A stretch of 64,000 nt of DNA. Origin: Rutidosis leptorrhynchoides. Lineage: Eukaryota > Streptophyta > Magnoliopsida > Asterales > Asteraceae. The notes below the pieces were generated by a model that saw only the letters and a list, made by a program, of their open reading frames with translations, ran no database searches and was not told the DNA's origin. The position numbers and the translations under genes were made by a program. The stretch spans positions 84,885,001 to 84,949,000 of the forward strand of contig NC_092342.1 in NCBI RefSeq assembly GCF_046630445.1. The letters run 5' to 3'. Below, piece by piece: positions 40,453 to 53,556 of the stretch (the first letter of the stretch is position 1; the number at the start of each line of letters is the position of its first letter).

Positions 40453-41286
40453 ATGGCACCGACTACTCGACACACCGTGAATATGAATGAAGAGGAATTC
40501 CGTACTTTTCTAGCTTCAAACATAGCCGCAGTACAGGCTGCGCTACATACCAACAATAACCTTGGATCTAGCAGTACAGGAAATCGTGTAGGATGCACCT
40601 ACAAAGAATTCACTGCCTGCAAACCTTTGGAATTTGATGGAACCGAAGGACCGATCGGATTGAAACGGTGGACCGAAAAGGTCGAATCGGTGTTTGCCAT
40701 AAGTAAGTGTACTGAAGAGGACAAAGTGAAGTACGCTACGCATACCTTTACAGGTTCTGCGTTAACATGGTGGAATACCTATCTAGAGTAAGTGGGACAA
40801 GACGATGCGTACGCACTACCGTGGTCAGCATTCAAGCACTTGATGAACGAGAAGTACCGTCCCAGAACCGAGGTCAATAAGCTCAAGACAGAACTTAGAG
40901 GGTTACGAACCCAAGGATTTGATATTACCACGTACGAAAGACGATTCACAGAATTGTGCCTATTGTGTCCGGGAGCATTCGAAGATGAGGAAGAGAAGAT
41001 CGACGCGTTTGTGAAAGGATTACCGAAAAGAATCCAAGAAGATATAAGTTCACACGAGCCCGCCTCCATACAACAGGCATGTAGAATGGCTCACAAACTA
41101 GTGAACAAGATTGAAGAAAGAATTAAAGAACAGACTGCTGAAGAGGCCAATGTGAAGCAAGTCAAAAGAAAGTGGGAGGAAAACGGTGATAAGAATCACC
41201 AATAAAACAACAACAGCAATTACAACAATAATCGCAACAATTATCCCAACAATCACAACATCAATCGCAACTACAACAAACGGCCC

Positions 41287-41320
<34 letters not shown>

Positions 41321-44300
41321 GCTACAACAATCATCCCAACAACAATAATAACCGCAACAACAACAACAACAACAATCAGAAGCAGCTATGCCAAAGGTGT
41401 GAAAAGTATCACTCAGGGTTCTGCACCAAATTTTGTAACAAGTGTAAAAGAAATGGTCATAGCGCGGCGAAGTGTGAGGTCTACGGACCAGGGGTTAACA
41501 GAACGAAAGGAACAAATGATGTCGGAACGAGTAATGGCGGAGCAAGTAGTGTCGGAGCAAGTTATGCCAATGTAGTTTGTTATAAATGTGGAAAACCAGG
41601 CCACATTATTAGAAATTGCCCGAACCAGGAGAACACGAATGGACAAGGCCGCGGAAGAGTTTTCAATATTAATGCGGCAAAGGCACAGGAAGACCCGGAG
41701 CTTGTTACGGGTACGTTTCTTATTGACAATAAATCTGCTTACGTTTTATTTGATTCGGGTGCGGATAGAAGCTATATGAGTAGAGATTTTTGTGCTAAAT
41801 TAAGTTGTCCATTGACGCCTTTGGATAGTAAATTTTTACTCGAATTAGCAAATGGTAAATTAATTTCAGCAGATAATGTATGTCGGAATCGAGAAATTAA
41901 ACTGGTTAGCGAAACATTTAAGATTGATTTGATACCAGTAGAGTTAGGGAGTTTTGATGTGATAATCGGTATGGACTGGTTGAAAGAAGTGAAAGCAGAG
42001 ATCGTTTGTTACAAAAATGCAATTCGCATTATACGAGAAAAAGGAAAACCCTTAATGGTGTACGGAGAAAAGGGCAACACGAAGCTACATCTTATTAGTA
42101 ATTTGAAGGCACAAAAACTAATAAGAAAAGGTTGCTATGCTGTTCTAGCACACGTCGAGAAAGTACAAACTGAATAAAAGAGCATCAATGATGTTCCCAT
42201 TGCAAAAGAATTTCCCGATGTATTTCCGAAAGAATTACCGGGATTACCCCCACATCGATCCGTTGAATTTCAAATAGATCTTGTACCAGGAGCTGCACCA
42301 ATAGCTCGTGCTCCTTACAGACTCGCACCCAGCGAGATGAAAGAACTGCAAAGCCAATTACAAGAACTTTTAGAGCGTGGTTTCATTCGACCAAGCACAT
42401 CACCGTGGGGAGCTCCTGTTTTGTTTGTCAAGAAGAAAGATGGTACATTCAGGTTGTGTATCGACTACCGAGAGTTGAACAAACTTACCATCAAGAACCG
42501 CTACCCACTACCGAGAATCGACGACTTATTTGATCAACTACAAGGCTCGTCTGTTTATTCAAAGATTGACTTACGTTCCGGGTATCATCAAATGCGGGTG
42601 AAAGAAGATGATATTCCAAAGACTGCTTTTAGAACACGTTACGGTCATTACGAGTTTATGGTCATGCCATTTGGTTTAACTAATGCACCAGCTATGTTCA
42701 TGGACCTTATGAACCGAGTGTGTGGACCATACCTTGACAAGTTTGTCATTGTTTTCATTGATGACATACTTATTTACTCAAAGAATGACCAAGAACACGG
42801 TGAATATTTGAGAAAGGTGTTAGAAGTATTGAGGAAGGAAGAATTGTACGCTAAGTTTTCAAAGTGTGCATTTTGGTTGGAAGAAGTTCAATTCCTCGGT
42901 CACATAGTGAACAAAGAAGGTATTAAGGTGGATCCAGCAAAGATAGAAACTGTTGAAAAGTGGGAAACCCCGAAAACTCCAAAACACATACGCCAGTTTT
43001 TAGGACTAGCTGGTTACTACAGAAGGTTCATCCAAGACTTTTCCAGAATAGCAAAACCCTTGACTGCATTAACGCATAAAGGGAAGAAATTTGAATGGAA
43101 TGATGAACAAGAGAAAGCGTTTCAGTTATTGAAGAAAAAGCTAACAACGGCACCTATATTGTCATTGCCTGAAGGGAATGATGATTTTGTGATTTATTGT
43201 GACGCATCAAAGCAAGGTCTCGGTTGTGTATTAATGCAACGAACGAAGGTGATTGCTTATGCGTCTAGACAATTGAAGATTCACGAAAACAAAATTATAC
43301 GACGCATGATTTGGAATTAGGCGCAGTTGTTTTTGTATTAAAGACTTGGAGGCACTACTTATATGGGGTTAAAAGTATTATATATACCGACCACAAAAGT
43401 CTTCAACACATATTTAATCAGAAACAACTGAATATGAGGTAGCGTAGGTGGATTGAATTATTGAATGATTACGACTTTGAGATTCGTTACCACCCGGGGA
43501 AGGCAAATGTGGTAGCCGATGCCTTGAGCAGGAAGGACAGAGAACCCATTCGAGTAAAATCTATGAATATAATGATTCATAATAACCTTACTACTCAAAT
43601 AAAGGAGGCGCAACAAGGAGTTTTAAAAATGGGAAATTTAAAGGATGAAATACCCAAAGGATCGGAGAAGCATGTTAATATTCGGGAAGACGGAACCCGG
43701 TATAGGGCTGAAAGGATTTGGGTACCAAAATTTGGAGATATGAGAGAAATGGTACTTAGAGAAGCTCATAAAACCAGATACTCAATACATCCTGGAACGG
43801 GGAAGATGTACAAGGATCTCAAGAAACATTTTTGGTGGCCGGGTATGAAAGCCGATGTTGCTAAATACGTAGGAGAATGTTTGACGTGTTCTAAGGTCAA
43901 AGCTGAGCATCAGAAACCATCAGGTCTACTTCAACAACCCAAAATCCCAGAATGGAAATGGGAAAACATTACCATGGATTTCATCACTAAATTGCCAAGG
44001 ACTGCAAGTGGTTTTGATACTATTTGGGTAATAGTTGATCGTCTCACCAAATCAGCACACTTCCTGCCAATAAGAGAAGATGACAAGATGGAGAAGTTAG
44101 CACGACTGTATTTGAAGGAAGTCGTCTCCAGACATGGAATACCAATCTCTATTATCTCTGATATGGATGGCAGATTTATTTCAAGATTCTGGCAGACATT
44201 ACAGCAAGCATTAGGAACTCGTCTAGACATGAGTACTGCCTATCATCCACAAACTGATGGGCAGAGCGAAAGGACGATACAAACGCTTGAAGACATGCTA

Positions 44301-45041
44301 CGAGCATGTGTTATTGATTTCGAAAACAGTTGGGATCGACATCTACCGTTAGCAGAATTTTCCTACAACAACAGCTACCATTCAAGCATTGAGATGGCGC
44401 CGTTTGAAGCACTTTATGGTAGAAAGTGCAGGTCTCCGATTTGTTGGAGTGAAGTAGGGGATAGACAGATTACGGGTCCGGAGATTATACAAGAAACTAC
44501 CGAGAAGATCATCCAAATTCAATAACGGTTGAAAACCGCCCAAAGTCGACAAAAGAGCTACGCTGACATTAAAAGAAAAGATATAGAATTTGAAATTGGA
44601 GAGATGGTCATGCTTAAAGTTGCACCTTGGAAAGGCGTTGTTCGATTTGGTAAACGAAGGAAATTAAATCCAAGGTTTATTGGACCATTCAAGATTATTG
44701 ATCGTGTCGGACCAGTAGCTTACCGACTTGAGTTACCTCAACAACTCGCGGCTGTACATAACACTTTCCACGTCTCGAATTTGAAGAAATGTTTTGCTAA
44801 AGAAGATCTCACTATTCCGTTAGATGAAATCCAAATCAACGAAAAACTTCAATTCATCGAAGAACCCGTCGAAATTATGGATCGTGAGGTTAAAAGACTT
44901 AAGCAAAACAAGATACCAATTGTTAAGGTTCGATGGAATGCTCGTAGAGGACCCGATTTCACCTGGGAGCGTGAAGATCAGATGAAGAAGAAATACCCGC
45001 ATCTATTTCCAGAAGATTCGTCAACACCTTCAACAGCTTAA
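40453..45041 (+). pseudogene. CV2 gag-pol polyprotein, five stops and a frameshift
   Basis: Same polyprotein as CV1. Starts MAPTTRH at 40,453. Stops at 40,789, 41,203, 42,175, 43,440 and 44,523; a 2-base insertion near 43,287 shifts the frame inside RNase H. None of the stops is shared with CV1. RT has the normal FIDD (Asp pair 42,760-42,765). Integrase keeps HPQTDGQSE but has SDMDG where CV1 has SDRDG. The chromodomain (about 44,859-45,005: [31 protein letters not shown]) is complete. Confidence 0.92.
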
Positions 45042-45061
45042 AATTTCGGGACGAAATTTAT

Positions 45062-45076
45062 TTAACGGGTAGGTAC
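45062..45076 (+). promoter_or_regulatory. CV2 polypurine tract
   Basis: TTAACGGGTAGGTAC just before the 3' LTR, as in CV1. Confidence 0.7.
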
Positions 45077-48000
45077 TGTAGTGACCCGAACTTTTCCATG
45101 TTTATATATATTAATTGAGATTGATATTTACATGATTAAATGTTTCCAACATGTTAAGCAATCAAACTTGTTAATACTTGATTAATTGAAATATGTTTCA
45201 TATAGACAATTGACCACCCAAGTTGACAGGTGATTCACGAACGTTAAAACTTGTAAAAATTATATGATGACATATATATGGATATATACATAGTTAACAT
45301 GATACTATGATAAATAAACATATCATTAAGTATATTAACAATGAACTACATATGTAAAAACAAGACTACTAACTTAATGATTTTTAAACGAGACATATAT
45401 GTAACGATTATCGTTGTACAGACATTTAATGTATATATATCATATTAAGAGATATTCATACATGATAATATCATGATAATATAATAATTTAAAATCTCAT
45501 TTGATATTATAAACATTGGGTTAACAACAATTAACAAGATCGTTAACCTAAAGGTTTCAAAACAACACTTACATGTAACGACTAACGATGACTTAACGAC
45601 TCAGTTAAAATGTATATACATGTAGTGTTTTAATATGTATTTATACACTTTTGAAAGACTTCAATACACTTATCAAAATACTTCTACTTAACAAAAATGC
45701 TTACAATTACATCCTCGTTCAGTTTCATCAACAATTCTACTCGTATGCACCCGTATTCGTACTCGTACAATACACAGCTTTTAGATGTATGTACTATTGG
45801 TATATACACTCCAATGATCAGCTCTTAGCAGCCCATGTGAGTCACCTAACACATGTGGGAACCATCATTTGGCAACTAGCATGAAATATCTCATAAAATT
45901 ACAAAAATATGAGTAATCATTCATGACTTATTTACATGAAAACAAAATTACATATCCTTTATATCTAATCCATACACCAACGACCAAAAACACCTACAAA
46001 CACTTTCATTCTTCAATTTTCTTCATCTAATTGATCTCTCTCAAGTTCTATCTTCAAGTTCTAAGTGTTCTTCATATATTCTACAAGTTCTAGTTACATA
46101 AAATCAAGAATACTTTCAAGTTTGCTAGCTCACTCCAATCTTGTAAGGTGATCATCCAACCTCAAGAAATCTTTGTTTCTTACAGTAGGTTATCATTCTA
46201 ATACAAGGTAATAATCATATTCAAACTTTGGTTCAATTTCTATAACTATAACAATCTTATTTCAAGTGATGATCTTACTTGAACTTGTTTTCGTGTCATG
46301 ATTCTGCTTCAAGAACTTCGAGCCATCCAAGGATCCGTTGAAGCTAGATCCATTTTTCTCTTTTCCAGTAGGTTTATCCAAGGAACTTAAGGTAGTAATG
46401 ATGTTCATAACATCATTCGATTCATACATATAAAGCTATCTTATTCGAAGGTTTACACTTGTAATCACTAGAACATAGTTTAGTTAATTCTAAACTTGTT
46501 CGCAAACAAAAGTTAATCCTTCTAAATTGACTTTTAAAATCAACTAAACACATGTTCTATATCTATATGATATGCTAACTTAATGATTTAAAACCTGGAA
46601 ACATGAAAAACACCGTAAAACCGGATTTACGCCGTCGTAGTAACACCGCGGGCTGTTTTGGGTTAGTTAATTAAAAACTATGATAAACTTTGATTTAAAA
46701 GTTGTTATTCTGGGAAAATGATTTTTATTATGAACATGAAACTATATCCAAAAATTATGGTTAAACTCAAAGTGGAAGTATGTTTTCTAAAATGGTCATC
46801 TAGACGTCGTTCTTTCTACTGAAATGACTACCTTTACAAAAACGACTTGTAACTTATTTTTCCGACTATAAACCTATACTTTTTCAGTTTAGATTCATAA
46901 AATATAGTTCAATATGAAACCATAGCAATTTGATTCACTCAAAACGGATTTAAAATGAAGAAGTTATGGGTAAAACAAGATTGGATAATTTTTCTCATTT
47001 TAGCTACGTGAAAATTGGTAACAAATCTATTCCAACCATAACTTAATCAACTTGTATTGTATATTATGTAATCTTGAGATACCATAGACACGTATACAAT
47101 GTTTCGACCTATCATGTCGACACATCTATATATATTTCGGAACAACCATAGACACTCTATATGTGAATGTTGGAGTTAGCTATACAGGGTTGAGGTTGAT
47201 TCCAAAATATATATAGTTTGAGTTGTGATCAATACGGAGATACGTATACACTGGGTCGTGGATTGATTCAAGATAATATTTATCGATTTATTTCTGTACA
47301 TCTAACTGTGGATAACTAGTTGTAGGTTACTAACGAGGACAGCTGACTTAATAAACTTAAAACATCAAAATATATTAAAAGTGTTGTAAATATATTTTGA
47401 ACATACTTTGATATATATGTATATATTGTTATAGGTTCGTGAATCAACCAGTGGCCAAGTCTTACTTCCCGACGAAGTAAAAATCTGTGAAAGTGAGTTA
47501 TAGTCTCACTTTTAAAATCTAATATTTTTGGGATGAGAATACATGCAGGTTTTATAAATGATTTACAAAATAGACACAAGTACGTGAAACTACATTCTAT
47601 GGTTGAATTATCGAAATCGAATATGCCCCTTTTTATTAAGTCTGGTAATCTAAGAATTAGGGAACAGACACCCTAATTGACGCGAATTCTAAAGATAGAT
47701 CTATTGGGCCTAACAAACCCCATCCAAAGTACCGGATGCTTTAGTACTTCGAAATTTATATCATATCCGAAGGGTGTCCCGGAATGATGGGGATATTCTT
47801 ATATATGCATCTTGTTAATGTCGGTTACCAGGTGTTCACCATATGAATGATTTTTTATCTCTATGTATGGGATGTGTATTGAAATATGAAATCTTGTGGT
47901 CTATTATTATGATTTGATATATATAGGTTAAACCTATAACTCACCAACATTTTTGTTGACGTTTTAAGCATGTTTATTCTCAGGTGATTATTAAGAGCTT

Positions 48001-48326
48001 CCGCTGTCGCATACTTAAATAAGGACGAGATTTGGAGTCCATGCTTGTATGATATTGTGTAAAAACTGCATTCAAGAAACTTATTTTGTTGTAACATATT
48101 TGTATTGTAAACCATTAGGTAATGGTCGTGTGTAAACAGGATATTTTAGATTATCATTATTTGATAATATACGTAAAGCTTTTTAAACCTTTATTGATGA
48201 AATAAAGGTTATGGTTTGTTTTAAAATGAATGCAGTCTTTGAAAAACGTCTCATATAGAGGTCAAAACCTCGCAACGAAATCAATTAATATGGAACGTTT
48301 TTAATCAATAAGAACGGGACATTTCA
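45077..48326 (+). repeat. CV2 3' LTR
   Basis: 3,250 bases, TGTAGTGACCC to TTTCA, followed by ATTAG. Uninterrupted, so it shows the empty AT2 target (GGTATATACACTCC near 45,800). Confidence 0.95.
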
Positions 48327-50644
48327 ATTAGGAGAAGTGTTGGTGGGACTGGGTAGTGTAATATAGGTGGAATTGACGAATTTGTAGACTCAACATCAGC
48401 AGGGCTGGAGATAAGTGTAGGTAGAGCAACGGATACGAGACCAAGAAATCTACTATAGTCAACACCAAGTTATTTTAGAGGAAAATATGTTTCACAGAAA
48501 CGAACATGGCGAGATATATATAATTTATTTGAGACATGGTCAAAATATTTATACGCAGATTGTGAGATAGAGTATCCGAGAAAGACACAAGGAGTGGAAC
48601 GAGCCTCAAATTTTGAGTTGGTATAGGGTGTTAGCCATGGATAACATAAACAACCAAAAACTTTTAGTCTCGTGTAGTTTGGTTTTCGCTTAAAAAGAAC
48701 TTCGAGTGGAGTTTTATTTTTAAGATTAGGCGTTGGGAGTCGATTTATCAGATAAGCTGCAGTGGAGATGGCATATGACCAGAAATTCATTGGCAACCCG
48801 GCATGCTGAAGTAAAGCAAGTGTCGTGGTGACTAAGTGACGATGCCTAAGCTCCGCTAGACCATTATGTCCGGGTGTGTCCGGGAGCGTAGTATAGTACG
48901 ATATGTCATGAGTATTTAGATAGGAGGTGAGACCCACGAATTCACCACCGTTGTCAGAATAGAGGGCAGGGAAGGTTTGTTGACATGATTTTTCTACAAG
49001 CTGTTTGAATTGAGGAAATATGAGAGAGACATCAGACTTCTTTTGTAAAGGGTATAGCCATATGTATTTGGAAAATTGATCAATAAAGACAACGTAGTAA
49101 CGATAATGATCAATGGAAATTTCTTCAGGACCTCATACATCTGTAAAAACATATTGTAAAGGTCGAGTACTAACTAAAGATGTTTCACCAAAAGGCAACT
49201 TGTGCGTTTTATTACATAAGAAAGCATTACACGTTGAATTAAAAGAAGATAAAGAACCGGATGCTAAATGGGCAGTCCGTAAAACAATACATAAAACACG
49301 AAATGATGGATGACCCAAACTGTGGTGCCATGTATTATTGAGTTGCACAGCGTTGAGTTCTGGTGGATTGGATTGGCGCATGTAGTAAAGATCATTATGG
49401 CTTTGCCCCCGTATAAGTGTTGTCCCCGTGCTCAGATCCTTCACAAGAAAATGGAAAGGAAAGAATTCACAAGAATCATTGTTAGTACGACAGAAACGAC
49501 CAACAGAAATAAGATTTTTGTGTGATGTTGGAACACACGGAATATCACGTAGTGAGAAAGAATGATTTTTTATATTAAGATTAGTATGACCAAGATGGGA
49601 GATGGGTAAACCTGAAACGTCACCTAAAATAATCTCCTCGGGTCCACCGTATTCGGAGAATGACTGAAGGTGAGTCGTATCTAAAGCAACATGATGCGAA
49701 GCCCCGGTGTCCATTATCCATGATGGTGAGGGGGTTGCTTGAGTGGTAGTGGACTTAGCTACTGGTTGCAGCTCATTTTCTTTCAAGAACTTGGCAAAGC
49801 TGCGACACTCCTTTATAAAATGCCCACTTCGGTTACAAAAGTTGCAGTAGGCGTCCTTATTGTAGGATGAATATGTTCCAGGACCCCTTTGTTGTGGTGA
49901 TGACGAGGTAGATTGACCTCTGCCAGATTTGTTGTAGCTTGATGAATGACCAGAACGTTGAGAACGATTGTTAGTGTTGCGGTTTCCCTGTTGAGTGTAA
50001 TTTGCTGTTGGAATAACAGGAACAACTGGAATTGGAGTAGTTCATTTCTGCTGCATCTCGTAATCAACGAGTTTGTCATGTAGTTCATCGAACGATATGG
50101 GAGTGTCCCGAGCACGTACAGCCGCACATATTTTTTTAAAGTTGCTGCCGAGTTTGTGAAGGATATGGAGAACAAGATCGTCATCATTAATTGGACTATC
50201 AGCAAGAGCCAAATCATCAGCAATGCTTCTCATTTCTTGAAGGTATGTAGATATATTTTTATCATCGGCAGAATTTTCGATGAGTCTTTGCTTCAAAGAG
50301 ATGATCCTAGTACGTGATTTATTAGCATATAGGGTGTTTAATCTTTCCCATGCCGCCTTGGATGTAGTAGCAGATGAGATGTGGGTTTGGATGTTAGCCG
50401 AGCAGCTACCCAAGATTGCATTGAGAATTATTTAATCTTGGCGATACCATAGTTGGTAAGCAGGGTTCGATTTGTTGTCAAGGGGGTTTGGTGGTGACTT
50501 AGTTGTGCCATCGATGAACCCTAAAACATCATAGCCGATTAGGGTGGAGTGTAGCTGTCGACGCCAGACAGCAAAATTAAACTGGGTCAGTTTGGGTGGC
50601 AAGTGAGTAGGAGCATTTAGTTGAACAATTTCAGTGGTGGCCAT
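48327..50644 (-). pseudogene. CP1 Ty1/copia gag, protease and integrase
   Basis: Minus strand from ATG 50,644 (MATTEIVQLNAP). Gag of the UBN2/Copia type, CCHC knuckle CNFCNRSGHFIKEC near 49,840, protease MDTGASHH near 49,715, GAG-pre-integrase WHHSLGHPSF and CNAFLCNKTH, integrase core with YSDNGGEF near 48,950 and TPGHNGLAELRHRH. In-frame stops at 50,432, 50,042, 49,133 (the Trp of the TDVWGP motif changed) and 48,470; a frameshift lies before the CV2 insertion. The remaining pol is at 16,679-18,397. Oldest and most decayed element of the nest. Confidence 0.9.
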
Positions 50645-50704
50645 GAAGCGGAAAATTGAGATTGAAGATGAGTTGATTTGATTGTTGCGATTTAAGCCGA
50701 TAGA

Positions 50705-50717
50705 GGCTCTGATACCA
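50705..50717 (-). other. CP1 primer binding site
   Basis: Minus strand TGGTATCAGAGCC, complementary to initiator-Met tRNA, just upstream of gag. Confidence 0.88.
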
Positions 50718-50879
50718 TATAAAGGATAGAAGGAATATAAATTCGTATATTAATTGAGGAAGATTATAGAGATATATATATATATAGAGTTTACAAAGGA
50801 TAGGTGTACAACAAACTATACTATAAAGTAGGATCTTGACCCATTAGCAATTGACCAAAAGTATAGATGATTTGTTACA
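50718..50879 (-). repeat. CP1 5' LTR (probable)
   Basis: Minus strand from TGTAACAAATC (50,879) to the PBS, about 160 bases. Short LTRs starting TGTAAC are usual for copia. The end reads TTTATA rather than a clean CA, so the inner boundary is uncertain, and the 3' LTR is outside the window. Confidence 0.5.
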
Positions 50880-51943
50880 GCATGTGACCCATCATGTGCC
50901 AGTTGTATGTGATCTAATATCCTTAACCGTAAGTGTTTAGTTACGTGTTTAAGCATAAGAAGATAACTTAATCAACTTAATCGTTGATGTTTTGATATTT
51001 CGCCAAAAAATTTCTAAGTTCAAACTTCACTTGCAATGTATATTAAACTATTAAAGTGACTTATAAAAGTGTTTAACTAGGTGATGAGATAACTCGTTTA
51101 TTCTGCATACATTTTAGTAAAAAAAAAAATATGTATCTACCCTTTCTGAATAACCACCAATGAAACACTTTATATGTTTATCCATTTTGTTTTGTTGCGT
51201 GTTTCAAGTTCTTGATTTATAGACAGTTATATATGTTGTATAATAAATCCCATTTGGCCGTAAGTTAACTCAGGACGACTCTAAATTATCTGTAAAGCAA
51301 GTGGTCGTCGTTAGATTTGTTGGCTCACAAAAAGAGTTACATATTTGGGTTAGTCAAAAAAATAAATATATAAATAAAATAAATACATGTTGTATAATGT
51401 ATAACGATGACTCCCTCTTCATTCTAAAGTGTGGATTTGGGAAATTGGAAAGTGATTGAAATTGTTTGTTCTTTCAACGGATGGTTTCTTTTTTATTTTT
51501 TTATTTATTTATTAAAATCGTTGGGTTTAGACTTGGGACTGTTTGTACTGAGAAGGATTTTTAAGATCACTTTCTATCATGACTAAACTATTCATCCTCT
51601 TAACATGTCACATCAGCACTACATTAACGTCAAAATTATATAACATCTTCCCGCGCATGCAAGGTATTGTGATCAAAATTCTACAACTAGCTCGTAACTA
51701 AACATTGCATATGATGATTAAAACCATACTCCTCCTAATATACAATGTACAACCAATAAAATATAAAGTCTAAACAATTTAAAACAAGTGAACCCCACTA
51801 ATCTAAGAGTATTCGCCAAATCCATGGTGAATGCGGGTAACGATTGTGGGTAATTAGCTCGCGCCTACGACCATTATGCTGGTAACTATGAGGGGCGAGC
51901 CTATAACGACGGTAATGCTTCCATAGGGAGTGGTCCAATGTGA
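50880..51943. other. Unassigned AT-rich DNA
   Basis: I find no ORF, repeat structure or RNA gene I can support. Possibly original host DNA flanking the nest. Confidence 0.6.
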
Positions 51944-51951
51944 GTTTTTAA

Positions 51952-52693
51952 TAGGGATGGCAATGGGCGAGAAAAAACCCGTGACCCGCGGGTATTCGAT
52001 CCGCGATGGGCGGGTAAAATCATTAAATCTTACCCGCAGACACGGGTACAGGTAAAAAATTATACCCGCCAAGGGGTTGCGGGCGGGTTGCGGATATATA
52101 CTACCCGTCACGGGTAAAACCCGATCTGCTACTCCATGAGACTTTTTTTTATTTACCAGTGAGTTTACATATACAATTATCGAATTTAAAGTGATTTTAT
52201 GGAATAACTTTTATTATATATATAATATTATCATCTTCGCTGCTACTTTCATACAAATAAATATTGGCTCACAATAGTTCTCCTATTTTCTCCAGCTGGG
52301 AGTTTTGTCATTTTTTAGACTTAGTTTGTTTGTTATATAATTGTATTCTCACGATAGCATGTACTCCGTATATAAGCTATAGTATTCGTGTATGTTTGGC
52401 TGGAGTTAAGATATTAGCAACTTTTGTAGTTGTTCTTTGTTATAATATCCTTTGAGACAACTTAATTTTCACACATATGATTTATAATAATAAAATTATA
52501 TGACTTTTCTTAATTTTTTGTATGACTAAGTTGTACATTTTTATGACCCGTGGGTTTACCCGCGGGTCACGGGCATGGGCGAGATTTTCTTACCCGCGGG
52601 CGGGTAACGGGTCCTAATGAGCAAAAAAATAATCCGATGGGCGGGTCGCGGGTATATAGGATCCGTGTCCGTCGACCGCGAACGCCATCCCTA
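51952..52693. mobile_element. 742-bp non-autonomous hAT-type element
   Basis: Terminal inverted repeats TAGGGATGGC and an 8-bp duplication GTTTTTAA (51,944-51,951 and 52,694-52,701). Both subterminal regions are rich in ACCCGC, CCCGCGGG and CGGGTA units on both strands, about 180 bases on the left and 150 on the right. The centre is AT-rich with no transposase. The 8-bp duplication indicates hAT. Confidence 0.88.
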
Positions 52694-52923
52694 GTTTTTA
52701 ATGGATGCACTATGGATGACCCGGTAAGGTAACTAGAAAATTATAAATGCATTATGGTGGTGAAAATTATAAATGCATATTCGTTCACCCGTCGTTAGTT
52801 GAAGATTGAGTTTCGTACAAAAATAAAGTCATCGGATAAGATATCGGGGAAAACGAAAAAAGAAAACGACACAAGGAGGAAACGACAACTTACCAAACAA
52901 CTATCATTAAACCCAGAGTTTCA

Positions 52924-53148
52924 ATGGCAACCACGGAAACTCGCTACCTGGGAGCATCATTGATGGCCGAACAGAGGATGAAATCTCAAAAAAGCGGCGT
53001 AGAAAGGAAAAAAAAAAAAAAGAGAGGGGACCACGAGATTTCCCGACCACCGACGAGGTCGAGAGTGGTGGAATCAAGCGGGAAACAGAAGTTTCTGAAT
53101 GCTAGGGTTTCTATGAGAGGTACAAATATAACCTACATGCCGAATTGA
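52924..53148 (+). CDS. Hypothetical 74-aa ORF, weak
   Basis: ATG in a reasonable context, Lys-rich centre (RKKKKKRG) and hydrophilic sequence throughout. I recognise no family. It may be the first exon or upstream region of a lost gene, or chance. Base composition is less AT-rich than the surroundings, the only point in its favour. Confidence 0.2.
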   Translation: MATTETRYLGASLMAEQRMKSQKSGVERKKKKKRGDHEISRPPTRSRVVESSGKQKFLNARVSMRGTNITYMPN

Positions 53149-53556
53149 ACTATGAGCTAGAAGTTTTTTTGACTTTCGTTTGGGCCATGGCGGCTAGTGC
53201 TCCTATGATCATATAAGCAATGTTGCAGAAAATGGAAGGTTTTTGTCGTTCATTGAGGTTGGATAAATATTTATACTCGGATATACACAATCTAACCTGA
53301 TCGACGTAGGTAAGTATATTAGCTATCAAAAGGGCCTATAAACTGTAACTATCTAGCGACTAGATTACATGTTTCTGAAAGAGAAACTCCTTATACATCT
53401 ATCCAAAATATACAAAAGTAGTAATCTTAGGATGCCAATTTAGTTATCATAACGCGATTTAAAGTTAAGAAGATAATACTAAAGCTAATGACGTTGGATT
53501 ATGAAACCATGTAACAACACAATAAAATACCGAGGTTGCCTTTACAAGCTATCAAA
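53149..53556. other. Unassigned region downstream of HSF gene
   Basis: No feature seen. It presumably includes the 3' UTR of the minus-strand HSF gene. Confidence 0.5.

Larger units (their letters stand above)
18398..48326 (+). mobile_element. CV2: Ty3 chromovirus, complete but split by AT2
   Basis: Same family and layout as CV1. Flanked by a perfect 5-bp duplication ATTAG (18,393-18,397 and 48,327-48,331) inside CP1. The 5' LTR is 18,398-19,126 plus 35,963-38,483 (3,250 bases without AT2); the 3' LTR is 45,077-48,326, also 3,250 bases. By eye the LTRs differ at about 20-25 positions (about 0.7%), so the insertion is fairly recent. Despite this, its ORFs carry many lesions. Confidence 0.95.

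Noticed and set aside
49813..50223. Minus-strand 136-codon ORF overlapping copia gag
   Set aside because: Shadow frame; the gag frame with the zinc knuckle runs through the same interval.
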